64,000 nucleotides of DNA from VBAS01 sp964444975 (GCA_964444975.1 CAYUJD010000004.1:1-64000), one strand, 5' to 3'; positions 43,744 through 53,215 are shown, counted from the first letter of the stretch. Notes: generated by a model from the letters alone, not told the origin. Made by a program: numbers and translations.

Positions 43744-44979
43744 ATGATAAATCCAGACAATCGCGGTTCATTAATAAACAAAGAATTTACATCGTACATC
43801 ACAGCCCGCTTTCTTTTTATTGCGGGCCTGCGTATGTCGCCGGTGCTGCTGGGCTGGAAACTGTATGAAGTTACCGGCAGCAAGCTGGCGCTTGGCATTC
43901 TTGGCTTAAGCGAAGTGATACCGGCTATTGCTTTTGCCTTGCCCGCTGGCGTACGTGTGGATAAAAGTAACAAACACCGGCTCATCAGCATCTGCATCGC
44001 CATGTACCTGTTGCTGATGATGGGTCTGCTTGTTGTCACATCCAGGTGGTTTACCCAGAACACTTCAGCAAAAATTATTGAATGGAGCATTTACCTGCTG
44101 GTATTCGGCACCGGCGTGGTCAGGGCTTTCAGCGCTTCGGCATTCAATGCATTCATGGCGCAGCTTGTAAACAGCGAATCACTGGTAAGAGCCGTTTCGC
44201 TCAACAGCATGACATGGCTTATTGCCGCCGTCACCGGGCCGGCCATTGCCGGTTTATTGCTCGGTTACACCAATATCACCGTTGCGTTTTCCATTACCTG
44301 TGCGGCTATTTTTATTTCGCTGCTTTTATTTCAACTGATAAAACCAAAACCTGTAAGCTGGCAACCCGGCAATGTTAAAACATGGGACGGTATCAAAGAA
44401 GGTTTGCGGTATGTGTTTCATCAGAAAGCCTTACTGGGCGCCATGAGTCTTGATATGTTTGCCGTACTCTTTGGTGGTGCCACAGCGTTGCTCCCCGTTT
44501 TTGCCAAAGACATCCTGCACGTGGGGCCGCAGGGCCTCGGCTGGCTGATGGCCGCCACTTATCTTGGTAATTTCATAGCCATTGCCTGGCTCACCTGGCA
44601 TCCGCTGAAAAGAAAACAGGGCAGCATACTGCTTTATGTGGTTGCAGGCTTCGGTCTTTGCATACTTTTTTTCGCCATTTCAAAAAATTTCTGGCTCAGC
44701 TTTGCCGCCCTGTTTGCCAGCGGGCTTTTCGATGGCGTCAGTGTAATCATCCGCGGCACCATCGTGCAGCTATTTGTGCCCGACGAAATGCGTGGCCGGG
44801 TTTCCTCGGTCAATTCCATTTTTATCAATTCATCCAATGAGCTGGGACAATTTGAAAGTGGCGTAGCCGCAACCGTCATGGGCACAGTACCATCCGTCAT
44901 CTTTGGCGGCTGCATGACGCTGCTGGTTACAATCGTCACCTGGATAAAAGCGCCAACCTTAAGGAAATTTGAATATTGA
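43744..44979 (+). CDS. MFS transporter of the EntS/DHA3-like group
   Basis: 411 residues with about 11-12 hydrophobic helices. The N-terminal half has FLFIAGLRMSPVLLGWKLYEVTGSKLALG and the MFS loop LPAGVRVDKSNKHRL between helices 2 and 3. The second half includes ALLPVFAKDILHVGPQGLGWLMAA, typical of the MFS_3 / enterobactin-exporter-like family. Likely an exporter; substrate unknown. Confidence 0.9.
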   Translation: MINPDNRGSLINKEFTSYITARFLFIAGLRMSPVLLGWKLYEVTGSKLALGILGLSEVIPAIAFALPAGVRVDKSNKHRLISICIAMYLLLMMGLLVVTSRWFTQNTSAKIIEWSIYLLVFGTGVVRAFSASAFNAFMAQLVNSESLVRAVSLNSMTWLIAAVTGPAIAGLLLGYTNITVAFSITCAAIFISLLLFQLIKPKPVSWQPGNVKTWDGIKEGLRYVFHQKALLGAMSLDMFAVLFGGATALLPVFAKDILHVGPQGLGWLMAATYLGNFIAIAWLTWHPLKRKQGSILLYVVAGFGLCILFFAISKNFWLSFAALFASGLFDGVSVIIRGTIVQLFVPDEMRGRVSSVNSIFINSSNELGQFESGVAATVMGTVPSVIFGGCMTLLVTIVTWIKAPTLRKFEY

Positions 44980-44989
44980 ACCGCCCCCG

Positions 44990-45010
44990 CCCCCTGTCCT
45001 TCAAAGGAGG
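44990..45010. repeat. CCCCCTGTCCTTCAAAGGAGG palindrome-like element
   Basis: Imperfect inverted repeat 11 bp after the MFS stop codon. Same 'CTCC..AAAGGAG' style as the element inside the phosphoesterase gene at 11035-11066. Confidence 0.4.
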
Positions 45011-45087
45011 AACTTAGATATATACATTCACTTTTATTTACTAATTTCATCCCGGTTGTAAGTTTTTTGATTAGGTAGCCAGCGCCG

Positions 45088-45130
45088 GTACTACTATGAA
45101 GCTCCCGTTGCGTCGCACTCTTGTACTGCA
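45088..45130. repeat. dispersed ~45-bp repeat, copy 2 (inverted)
   Basis: GTACTACTATGAAGCTCCCG onward to TTGTACTGCA is the reverse complement, with small differences, of 2759-2804. It sits in the 248-bp spacer 44980-45227, which otherwise shows nothing recognisable. Confidence 0.8.
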
Positions 45131-45227
45131 ATAATTCTGTTCAGCAATCGTGAAACTTCATCCCGGCAACCGAAACCCGCAACCCCAACAAAAAACCACA
45201 AACTAAAAACTATAAACTAAAAACATT

Positions 45228-46148
45228 ATGAACCGTCGTTCCTTTCTCCAAAACACGGCATTCACAATCGGTGCACTCAGCATCACTCAGCAAAAAATAT
45301 TTGCCTCCCTGTTTTCAAAAACCCCGTCATCCGCTCCGCCGCCGTGGATGTTTCATATGATGACGGATAAAATCGGCGTGTTTACCGAGCGGGGCGGCAC
45401 CATCGGCTTCCTGTTGGAGAAAAAAGGAGTGGTGGTAGTGGATGCACAGTTTCCCGATACCGCCCCCCACCTGATTGGCGAAGTGCAGAAAAACAGCGAC
45501 GCTTCAATTCAATACCTTATCAATACGCACCATCATGGCGATCATACAGCCGGCAATATCGCCTTCAAGGGATTGGTAAAAAATGTAGTGGCGCATGAAA
45601 ACTCAAAGAAAAACCAGAAACGGGTAGCCAAAACGAATAAAACAGAAGACAGGCAGCTTTATCCCGACCGGACTTTTTCCGACTATTGGCAGAAGCATGT
45701 GGGAGATGAAAGCATCGCCCTGTATTACTTCGGCCCCGCCCATACCAATGGCGACGCCATTATTCATTTTGAAAACAGTAATATCGTTCACATGGGCGAC
45801 CTGATGTTTAACCGCCGCCATCCCTTTGTTGACCGCAGCGCCGGTGCCAGCATCAAGGGCTGGATGAAAGTGCTGAACAAAACAATCAGGCGGTTTGATA
45901 ATAAAACCACCTACATCTTTGGTCATGCCGCCGATGGCTACAACATTGTAGGCAATGCCGATGACCTGAAAAAATTTGCCGACTACCTTGCCGGTATAAT
46001 CAGGTTTACCGAAAGCGAAATAGCGGCAGGCAAAACCAGGGAAGGATTCCTGTTGACTAAAAACCTGCCATTTGCTACCGAATGGAAAGGCGACGGATTG
46101 GTGAGACCGCTTACAGCAGCCTGGGAGGAATTGACGGAGAAAAAATGA
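45228..46148 (+). CDS. Exported MBL-fold metallohydrolase
   Basis: 306 residues. The N-terminus MNRRSFLQNTAFTIGALSIT is a Tat-like signal. MBL motif HxHxDH at THHHGDH (His101, His103, Asp105, His106), then YYFGPAHTNGDAI (His), VHMGDLMFN (Asp) and FGHAADGYN (His): a complete dinuclear site. Such periplasmic proteins include beta-lactamase-like and lactonase-like hydrolases; the substrate is not evident. Its 3' end is 14 bp from the convergent RES gene. Confidence 0.9.
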   Translation: MNRRSFLQNTAFTIGALSITQQKIFASLFSKTPSSAPPPWMFHMMTDKIGVFTERGGTIGFLLEKKGVVVVDAQFPDTAPHLIGEVQKNSDASIQYLINTHHHGDHTAGNIAFKGLVKNVVAHENSKKNQKRVAKTNKTEDRQLYPDRTFSDYWQKHVGDESIALYYFGPAHTNGDAIIHFENSNIVHMGDLMFNRRHPFVDRSAGASIKGWMKVLNKTIRRFDNKTTYIFGHAADGYNIVGNADDLKKFADYLAGIIRFTESEIAAGKTREGFLLTKNLPFATEWKGDGLVRPLTAAWEELTEKK

Positions 46149-46162
46149 GATCCAGGATTGCT

Positions 46163-46630
46163 CTATAGATTGGCATTTATGCGGGAATCAAAATTTATTC
46201 TCCTTTTATTCACCAGTTTCAGTTTCTTCATTTCCGGGTGCTGCGGGTTAATTACAAAATTCAGCTCTTCCGGTATTAATACGCTGGGTACGGCAAGCAG
46301 CACGCTGCTATTGGCCTTTAAAAATTTATCGCCCAGCTTTTTTGTCAATGGCCGGGTATCCGGTGCATCCCAGCCGGCAGTAAGCATGCTCCTGTCAAGC
46401 ATTTCGGGATACAAAGTATCAGGCACTGAAAACGTGATAAGCATATACACTTTTTCATTCAGTATTTTTGCAGGCGTATGCGCCAGTGTTTCCAGCAGTG
46501 CCAGCGCACGGGTGGAAGATGCATAAACAGCAAACAGTCCCTCGCTGTTCCATCGCCCCCCATACAGACGGGCCCCGTTGCCCGAAAGATCTTCGGCATA
46601 TTTTTCCTGCGAAATACGAAACAATTCCAT
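46163..46630 (-). CDS. RES-domain toxin
   Basis: 155 residues from ATG 46630, where the conserved start MELFRISQEKYAEDLSG begins. The RES-domain hallmarks are Arg in LFRI, GGRWNSEG with Arg/Trp/Asn, VYASSTRALALLET (Tyr, Ser, Glu) and AVPSVLIPEELNFVINPQHP. Characterised RES toxins degrade NAD+ and halt growth. It follows the Xre/DUF2384-type antitoxin gene (54-bp gap) in the usual antitoxin-first order. Confidence 0.92.
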   Translation of the reverse strand: MELFRISQEKYAEDLSGNGARLYGGRWNSEGLFAVYASSTRALALLETLAHTPAKILNEKVYMLITFSVPDTLYPEMLDRSMLTAGWDAPDTRPLTKKLGDKFLKANSSVLLAVPSVLIPEELNFVINPQHPEMKKLKLVNKRRINFDSRINANL

Positions 46631-46684
46631 ACAGTATTTAAAAAAGTAAAATAAAGCCCCGCTCACCGGCGAAGTCAGAAGTAA

Positions 46685-47194
46685 TTAAGAATATACCCCA
46701 TGCTCCAGCCGGCCCAGGATTTTTGTAACCAGGTGAATACCGAATGAAGTATCTAAAAAATCAACCGGGGGTTTATTTTCCAGGGCTACCAGTGGGCTAT
46801 GCAACCACTCAATAAAGCCCTCGCGGCTGCCAATGACTTCAATACCGCGTTGCGCAAAAGCTGCCAGTTCCAGCACCTTTTCCGTTTTTAATGTATCCAG
46901 CATTTCATCCTCATCCTTTCGTTGAATATTCCGGTGCGAAGTATGCAGCAGCCCGCTCATAGTGTTCATGGAAATGCCCAGGTATGCCGCCAGTGATTTC
47001 AGGGTAGATTTTTTTATGCCCTCACGGGAAAGGGCAATCAAATCGAAATCGCCGGCAATGTTTTTTTTCATTGCCTTATTACCACCGAGTATCACCCGCA
47101 GGGTTTCATACTGAACGGCCGCTTCTTCTACCATTGGCAGCGGCTCATCTTCCGGGATTTTATAAGCCCTGGGCTTTTTCTTCTTTTCTTCCAT
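46685..47194 (-). CDS. Xre/MbcA/ParS-type antitoxin
   Basis: 169 residues. An N-terminal HTH-like region (SLAAYLGISMNTMSGLL, about 71-87) precedes the C-terminal DUF2384 toxin-binding domain (VLELAAFAQRGIEVIGSREGFIEWLHSPLVAL, DFLDTSFGIHLVTKILGRLEHG). It neutralises the RES toxin and probably autorepresses the operon. The intrinsically charged leader (MEEKKKKPRAYKIPEDEPLP) is common in this family. Confidence 0.9.
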   Translation of the reverse strand: MEEKKKKPRAYKIPEDEPLPMVEEAAVQYETLRVILGGNKAMKKNIAGDFDLIALSREGIKKSTLKSLAAYLGISMNTMSGLLHTSHRNIQRKDEDEMLDTLKTEKVLELAAFAQRGIEVIGSREGFIEWLHSPLVALENKPPVDFLDTSFGIHLVTKILGRLEHGVYS

Positions 47195-47290
47195 ACATCA
47201 AACATACGACATTTTGGATAAACTTCCTCCAATTTGTCGTATATTTTTAAAAAAATATCTCCCCCAACGGATTCATAACCGATGGAAATC

Positions 47291-47776
47291 TTATTTATCC
47301 CCCGCCAATAATTTTTCAAGTACGAAGTAGGTAATCGGGCAAAACGTAGAGTTCTTAAGGGTTAACTCCTGTCTTTTTAAAAAGACATCTTCATCGGTAT
47401 AGGGAAAACGTACACAGTCCGATGGTCGGATTTCATAAATAGAGCAATAATTATCAGAGCCGAGGAAAGGACAGGGTCTTGAATTTACCACAAAATCGCC
47501 ATCTTCATCCACTACAAGATATTTTTCGATGAATTCCGATTCACGCAATTTCAGACGCCGGCTGATGCGTTTGATGTCGGGTGTTTTAAAGCGGGGCGAG
47601 TAGTTCTTGCAGCAGTTGGCGCACTGCAGGCAGTCAATTTTTGAAAATGCTTCCTCATGCAGCCCGGGCAGTTGCCTCAGCACTTTGTTTTTATCGGCCC
47701 GGCGGAGAAAATTTTTATATGCCCTTTGCCGGCCAGCCGATTTCATCTCCCAGTTTTGAAGCAACTCTTCCTTCAT
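47291..47776 (-). CDS. YkgJ-family cysteine-cluster protein
   Basis: 161 residues. Cysteine pattern CLQCANCCKNY (about 49-56), RPCPFLGSDNYCSIYEIRPSDCVRFPY and a late FCPITY match the YkgJ zinc- or iron-binding family. Cytosolic; biochemical role unknown. Upstream 47195-47290 separates it from the antitoxin gene, same strand. Confidence 0.9.
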   Translation of the reverse strand: MKEELLQNWEMKSAGRQRAYKNFLRRADKNKVLRQLPGLHEEAFSKIDCLQCANCCKNYSPRFKTPDIKRISRRLKLRESEFIEKYLVVDEDGDFVVNSRPCPFLGSDNYCSIYEIRPSDCVRFPYTDEDVFLKRQELTLKNSTFCPITYFVLEKLLAGDK

Positions 47777-47809
47777 ACCACAAAGAAACTATATAACCGC
47801 CGGATTGAC

Positions 47810-48644
47810 CTAATGACTGAACATTCTTTCGAAAAACCTGTAAAATTCTTTGCTTTGATAAATGTAAACAGCCCTTGTGCCGAGGGAAAGGAAAAACCAA
47901 AGCACAATAGCCAGCAAACTTACCAGAAATGATTTTGCCCTTTGCACAGCAAGGACAAGCTGCAGAAATCCATTCAGGCACCAGCCCAGGTAAACAGCCA
48001 GCAATACAAGTGCCGCATACGTAAAGTAATGACTGAATTCCGTCCCTTTAAACAACGACTGCAACGGGAAAACCAATACAGTAAAAACAATGTTTGCAAA
48101 TGTGATAAACATCATGTTGGCTGCCAGGTGCTCGGAAAAATTGTATTTCCTTTTATGAAAAAACGACCACAAAAGCAATGAAATAAAAGGAATGGCAATC
48201 ATTGCCCCTACATTCCCATGCTTTTCCATAAAACCGGTGGCCCGGCTCACCCGATGCATCATCGCAATGTATTTCTGTTTACCTTCTTCAGTGGGAATTC
48301 GCTTAAGTACCTGCTGACCGGGTTCCACTTTTTGAGGCGCAGGAGTGAAATAAACATTGGAAACAATAAACAACCGGGCCAGTATCAGGAAAAAGGCAAA
48401 GGGATTGAAATACTTTTTTCCATTTCCCTTCAACCATTTCTCTTTCCACGGTACCGGGCTTGGCAACTAACCCATTCAGCAAATGAAATATGCCCTTATC
48501 AGCATGCGTAAAAGCATGAAAAAATTCATGAAGAATATGAGTAAATGTCAGCCGGTGAATATCGGTTTTTTGTCCGCACTGCGGGCAATAATTCATTTCG
48601 GGCTGCCATGCAGCGCTACAGTTTAAGCAATCAGTTGGGTGCAT
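47810..48644 (-). pseudogene. DUF3667 membrane protein gene broken by a 1-nt frameshift
   Basis: From ATG 48644 the frame gives the DUF3667 N-terminus with a zinc ribbon (CLNCSAAWQPEMNYCPQCGQK) and GLVAKPGTVEREMVEGKWKK, then goes out of frame. Removing one A from the A6 run (T6 on the + strand, 48414-48419) restores KKYFNPFAFFLILARL and the rest of the membrane domain, with about four helices, ending at 47810. The whole would be about 277 residues. Either a true pseudogene, a slippage-variable gene or a homopolymer sequencing error. Confidence 0.8.
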
Positions 48645-48862
48645 ACCCGCATTTGATTTGCCAATATAAGAAAAGCGATGAGAAAACTGTTGATAGTTGT
48701 TTTCCACAGTTTCCCGGCCATTCAATATGCAGCGTTTTATTAATTCCTGCAGCCTTAACTTTGCCCCGCTTTTTAGTGCAATAGTTAATAGTTCACGGTG
48801 CAATGTCTCACTCACTACCCATGAACTATGAAACATGAACCCATAAAAAAGAATTTAATTCT

Positions 48863-51784
48863 ATGAACCTTTTCGAACAGCAACAAACAGAATTCGCTGC
48901 CCGCCACATCGGACCCGATGAAAACGAAACAAAGCAAATGCTGAAAACAATTGGCGAACCGGACCTGGCTGCCCTGATTGATAAAACGGTGCCGGCTGCC
49001 ATCCGTATGCAGCATGAGCTGCATCTGCCTGATGCCATGAGTGAGTTTGAATTTCTGCAGCACATGAAAGACATTTCGCTACGCAACAAAGTCTTTAAAA
49101 ACTATATTGGCCAGGGATATTATGACACCATCACTCCTTCCGTTATTCAACGGAATATTTTCGAAAACCCCGGATGGTACACGCAGTACACACCTTACCA
49201 GGCCGAAATTTCGCAGGGCCGGCTGGAAAGCCTGCTCAACTTTCAAACCATGGCCAGTGACCTGACAGCACTACCCATTGCCAATGCTTCGCTGCTGGAT
49301 GAAGCCACAGCCGCCGCAGAAGCCATGACCATGTTTTTTAATACACTCAATAAGCATGATCATATTACTCATCCTAAATTTTTTGTTGACAACGAAATTT
49401 TCCCCCAAACAAAAGATGTTTTATGTACCAGAGCCAAACCTATCGGCATCGAAATCGTAACCGGTAATTATAAAACCGCATCTGTAGACAATACCTATTG
49501 CGGCGCCATTGTTCAATACCCGAATGATAAAGGCGCCATTGAAGATTATCGTGAATTCATCGGCCGTGTGCATGCTGCCGGGGCATTTGTAGTAATGGCT
49601 ACCGATTTGGTTGCACTTACCCTGCTCACACCGCCCGGCGAACTTGGCGCCGACTGTGCGGTAGGCCCGGCTCAACGATTTGGTGTGCCGCTTGGATATG
49701 GCGGTCCGCATGCTGCTTTCTTTGCTGCCAAAGAAGATTTCAAACGCAACATGCCGGGACGTATCATCGGTGTAAGTGTGGATGCCCATGGCAACCGGGC
49801 ACTTCGTATGGCGCTGCAAACAAGGGAACAGCACATCAAAAGGGAAAAAGCCACGTCCAACATCTGCACGGCACAGGCATTGCTTGCCAATATGGCTGCG
49901 ATGTACGCCGTGTATCACGGACCTGCGGGTTTAAAAAACATTGCCCGACGAATTGCTGTTCTCACTCAAACGGCAGCTGAAGCCATTGAAGAAAGAGGCT
50001 ACGAACTGGTTTCGCACAATTTCTTTGATACCATTACTGTAAAAACTTCCGGTTATGCGGCTTTAAAAGAAAAGGCATTGCGGCAACACATCAACCTGCG
50101 GTACATGGAGAATAATCTCATCGGCATCTCAATTGATGAAACCACGCTGCCGGAAGACCTCTTTGACCTGATTAATTGTTTTGAAAACGACAAAGACCCC
50201 GTAGCATTCCAGATAAACCTGGATGCAGAACCAGAGCATATTCCTTCGCAGCTTTCAAGAAGATCTTCTTTCCTCACACATCCTGTTTTCAACACACACC
50301 GCAGCGAAAGCCAGATGATGCGCTACATAAAGCAACTGGAAAACAAAGACCTCTCGCTGAACACTTCCATGATTACACTCGGCAGCTGCACGATGAAACT
50401 GAATGCCGCCACCGAAATGATTCCGCTGAGCTGGAACCACTGGAGCAAGATGCACCCCTTTGCACCGGCTGACCAGGCAGAAGGTTACCGGTATATTATT
50501 GAAGAATTGTCAAAATATCTCTGCGAAATAACAGCGCTTGATGCTTGCAGCCTGCAGCCCAACAGCGGCGCCCAGGGTGAGTATGCAGGGTTGCTGGCCA
50601 TCAAAGCCTATCATGAAGAAAGGGGCGAACACCAGCGCAATGTGATGCTGATACCCATTTCAGCACATGGCACCAACCCCGCAAGCGCCGTAATGGCCGG
50701 AATGAAAGTAGTAGTAGTAAAAGCATTGGATAACGGCTACATTGATGTGGCAGATTTAAAACTTAAAGCTGAACAACATGCCGCTGACCTGGCCGGCATC
50801 ATGATAACTTACCCCAGCACCTACGGTGTGTATGAAGAAACGGTGAAAGAGATAATTGAAATCGTTCACAGCCATGGTGGGCAGGTGTATATGGATGGCG
50901 CCAACATGAATGCACAGGTGGGACTGACGGCACCCGGATTAATCGGTGCCGATGTTTGTCATTTGAACCTGCATAAAACGTTTGCCATACCGCATGGCGG
51001 CGGCGGGCCGGGTGTGGGACCGATTTGTGTGAAGGAACATTTGAGAAAATATTTGCCTGGTCATGTATCGTTGAGCATGGAGCATCGGGCATTGAACATT
51101 GATTATTCAACGCCAAGTGCTCAACACTCAATGTTCAATGCTGTTTCCGCAGCACCATATGGTTCAGCTTCCATTCTTCTCATCAGCTACGGCTATATCC
51201 GGATGCTGGGCGCTGGCGGTGCAAAGAAAGCTACCACTTACGCCATTCTGAATGCAAACTACATGCGGGCAAGACTGCAAAAAGATTTTGAAATACTTTA
51301 CCTCGATGAACATGGCACCTGCGCTCATGAATTTATTGTTGACCTGCGGCCATTAAAAAAATCGGCGGAGATAGAAGCGGAAGATGTAGCCAAGCGGCTG
51401 ATGGATTACGGGTTTCATGCTCCCACGATGAGTTTCCCCGTGCCGGGCACTATCATGATTGAACCAACAGAAAGTGAAGACAAAGCTGAACTGGATCGTT
51501 TTTGTGATGCACTCATCAGTATTCGAAATGAAATAAGAGAAATTGAGGAAGGGAAAATGGATAAAAAGAATAATGTATTGAAGAATGCACCACACACACA
51601 GTTATCAGTGATGAGTGATGCGTGGACAAAACCTTACTCAAGAGAGCAGGCTGCTTTCCCGATTCATTATGTTACTCAAAATAAATTCTGGCCGGCTGTG
51701 GCAAGGGTGAATAATACTTACGGCGACAGAAACCTGATCTGCACTTGTGAGCCGGTGGAATCATACCTGGAAGCGGAAGTATAA
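48863..51784 (+). CDS. gcvP: Glycine dehydrogenase (decarboxylating), P-protein
   Basis: 973 residues, the single-chain form joining the two halves that are separate (GcvPA/PB) in many bacteria. N-terminal start FAARHIGPDENE; GYGGPHAAFFA in the first half; ITLGSCTMKLNA; and the PLP lysine in LHKTFAIPHGGGGPG (Lys705). It decarboxylates glycine and passes aminomethyl to GcvH. Odd: residues about 743-760 are an extra segment encoded by a 14-bp-armed palindrome (51089-51141), between the PGH and AVSAAPYG motifs. Other gcv genes are not in the window. Confidence 0.97.
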   Translation: MNLFEQQQTEFAARHIGPDENETKQMLKTIGEPDLAALIDKTVPAAIRMQHELHLPDAMSEFEFLQHMKDISLRNKVFKNYIGQGYYDTITPSVIQRNIFENPGWYTQYTPYQAEISQGRLESLLNFQTMASDLTALPIANASLLDEATAAAEAMTMFFNTLNKHDHITHPKFFVDNEIFPQTKDVLCTRAKPIGIEIVTGNYKTASVDNTYCGAIVQYPNDKGAIEDYREFIGRVHAAGAFVVMATDLVALTLLTPPGELGADCAVGPAQRFGVPLGYGGPHAAFFAAKEDFKRNMPGRIIGVSVDAHGNRALRMALQTREQHIKREKATSNICTAQALLANMAAMYAVYHGPAGLKNIARRIAVLTQTAAEAIEERGYELVSHNFFDTITVKTSGYAALKEKALRQHINLRYMENNLIGISIDETTLPEDLFDLINCFENDKDPVAFQINLDAEPEHIPSQLSRRSSFLTHPVFNTHRSESQMMRYIKQLENKDLSLNTSMITLGSCTMKLNAATEMIPLSWNHWSKMHPFAPADQAEGYRYIIEELSKYLCEITALDACSLQPNSGAQGEYAGLLAIKAYHEERGEHQRNVMLIPISAHGTNPASAVMAGMKVVVVKALDNGYIDVADLKLKAEQHAADLAGIMITYPSTYGVYEETVKEIIEIVHSHGGQVYMDGANMNAQVGLTAPGLIGADVCHLNLHKTFAIPHGGGGPGVGPICVKEHLRKYLPGHVSLSMEHRALNIDYSTPSAQHSMFNAVSAAPYGSASILLISYGYIRMLGAGGAKKATTYAILNANYMRARLQKDFEILYLDEHGTCAHEFIVDLRPLKKSAEIEAEDVAKRLMDYGFHAPTMSFPVPGTIMIEPTESEDKAELDRFCDALISIRNEIREIEEGKMDKKNNVLKNAPHTQLSVMSDAWTKPYSREQAAFPIHYVTQNKFWPAVARVNNTYGDRNLICTCEPVESYLEAEV
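51089..51141. repeat. palindromic insertion inside gcvP
   Basis: GCATTGAACATTGA (51089-51102) and TCAATGTTCAATGC (51128-51141) are perfect 14-bp inverted arms around a 25-nt loop. The element is translated in frame, adding residues not present in the P-proteins I know between these conserved motifs. Confidence 0.75.
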
Positions 51785-51865
51785 AAAAGGTTTTAGTCAA
51801 TGGTATGTAGCCAATAGTCCTGATTTTGCGGGCTTTTTTTAACTTCAATTCCGCAAGATTGATTC

Positions 51866-51913
51866 ATGCCCTCTACCCGCCAGCTCGCTGCCATCCTCTT
51901 TACAAACTATTGA
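51866..51913 (+). pseudogene. N-terminal scrap of a class III adenylate cyclase-type gene
   Basis: ATG CCC TCT ACC ... TGA reads MPSTRQLAAILFTNY. Bacteroidota adenylate/guanylate cyclase genes start 'M..TRKLAAILFTDIVGYT', so this resembles the first 15 codons, cut where the convergent isomerase gene's 3' end begins. Too short for certainty. Confidence 0.4.
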
Positions 51914-52773
51914 TTCAGTAAATATTTCTTCAGCAATACAATTCCTTTTTTTATCTCCTCTCTCCCACTCGATTCAATTCCGTACCAGCCTTTATAACCA
52001 CCGTCTTTACTCAACTTAATCATCTTTGCAGTTAATTCTTCTGTTGGTTGGTTGCGGTAGCTCATTCCTTTTGCATAAGGCAATGTTTTTTCCAGGTAAG
52101 TATAGTTATCAAAGTCTGTTGAGGGCTGGCGCCAGTCGGGGTAAGTACCAAATAAGGGATTGTTTACTTTTTTCATCAGCTCCACCATCCAGTCAGCATC
52201 GTTGGATACGCCGCCGTGATTTTCGATTACGATGCTGATGCCGGCCGGTTTTGAGTATTCGAGCAATTGATTATACGCATCAGCCGCCCATTTCAGTGCT
52301 TCCTTTTTATCCGCATTTTGCGGGCCCCGGCAGTTGGTGCGCACAGCATGGCAGCCGAGGTAGTGTGCAATATCCACCCACTTGCGGTGATTGATGGCAA
52401 ATTGTTTTTGTCCCTCTTTGGTATCAGCTGCCCCATCGCCTTCTGCATCACACATAATCAATACCATGGTGATGCCATGATCCTTTGCATTTTTCCTTAA
52501 TTGTTTTAAATAATTTTCTGTCGGTACTTCAAATAAAGTGTTTACAAACTCAATTCCATTTACACCAAAATCTTCACGGGCTATTCGGGGAAAATCAAGG
52601 TTCTTCCATTTGCCTGCTCTTATTTCATCCACCAATGCCCATTGGGCAATAGAGATATCGTCTTTTACTTCAATTTTAGTATCACTCATTTTATTTTCCT
52701 TTAATAGTGATGGCACAATTATACCGACTGCACCAATTGTTAAAGTGTTTTCTAAAAAATTTCTGCGATCCAT
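51907..52773 (-). CDS. Sugar phosphate isomerase/epimerase-like TIM-barrel protein
   Basis: 288 residues. Tat-like leader MDRRNFLENTLTIGAVGIIV, then an AP-endonuclease-2-type barrel: NGIEFVNTLFE (Glu), VLIMCDAEGDG, YLGCHAVRTNCRG, ISIVIENHGGVSND (metal Glu/His), LFGTYPDWRQ (Asp) and KGWYGIESSG (Glu). Likely a sugar or cyclitol isomerase exported to the periplasm. Together with the Gfo/Idh/MocA oxidoreductase beyond the four-helix-bundle gene it suggests a sugar-oxidation unit that was split by an insertion. Confidence 0.88.
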   Translation of the reverse strand: MDRRNFLENTLTIGAVGIIVPSLLKENKMSDTKIEVKDDISIAQWALVDEIRAGKWKNLDFPRIAREDFGVNGIEFVNTLFEVPTENYLKQLRKNAKDHGITMVLIMCDAEGDGAADTKEGQKQFAINHRKWVDIAHYLGCHAVRTNCRGPQNADKKEALKWAADAYNQLLEYSKPAGISIVIENHGGVSNDADWMVELMKKVNNPLFGTYPDWRQPSTDFDNYTYLEKTLPYAKGMSYRNQPTEELTAKMIKLSKDGGYKGWYGIESSGREEIKKGIVLLKKYLLNQ

Positions 52774-52778
52774 AAAAT

Positions 52779-52809
52779 AATGAGTAATGAGTGATCAGTA
52801 ATGAGTATT
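52779..52809. repeat. ATGAGTAATGAGTGA-type simple repeat, left flank
   Basis: AATGAGTAATGAGTGATCAG... lies directly at the 3' side of the four-helix-bundle gene; its complement type occurs at 53216-53247 on the other side, making an inverted pair. Confidence 0.65.
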
Positions 52810-53160
52810 CTAACCGATTAGTCCGGATATTTGTTTAAAAACTGCAACAATTTTTTCGCCAAGTATTTTCAAATCATCCTGTGTGCAATACCGCAACTCA
52901 ACTGCAATATCAAGCGCAGTGTCCACTTCAATCAGGGATCCCCTGGCTATTTCATAAAATCTCTTTCTTTCAGCTTCAGATTTTCTCGAACAGCCTTCAG
53001 CAACATTTAAATGTACTGATAAAGCTGCCCGTCTTATTTGTTGGGTCATTGCAAATCGTTCGTCCGGGGGTAATAATTTTGATGATTTATAACATTCAAG
53101 AGTAAAAACTTTTGTAGCCTTGAATATTTCCAATTCAGTATGCTTGAGGTTAAGAAACAT
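52810..53160 (-). CDS. Four-helix-bundle protein (23S rRNA intervening-sequence type)
   Basis: 116 residues. Family signature: FKATKVFTLECYKSSKLLPPDERFAMTQQIRRAALSVHLNVAEGC, then KRFYEIARGSLIEVDTALDIA. These pentameric four-helix bundles were first seen encoded in 23S rRNA intervening sequences and occur as scattered stand-alone genes in Bacteroidota. Its function is unknown. It is bracketed by inverted simple repeats and sits between two sugar-enzyme genes of the same strand. Confidence 0.92.
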   Translation of the reverse strand: MFLNLKHTELEIFKATKVFTLECYKSSKLLPPDERFAMTQQIRRAALSVHLNVAEGCSRKSEAERKRFYEIARGSLIEVDTALDIAVELRYCTQDDLKILGEKIVAVFKQISGLIG

Positions 53161-53215
53161 AAATTAAAATTTAAAAGGATTATTAACTATGATTTTTGAA
53201 AATCAAAAATGACAT

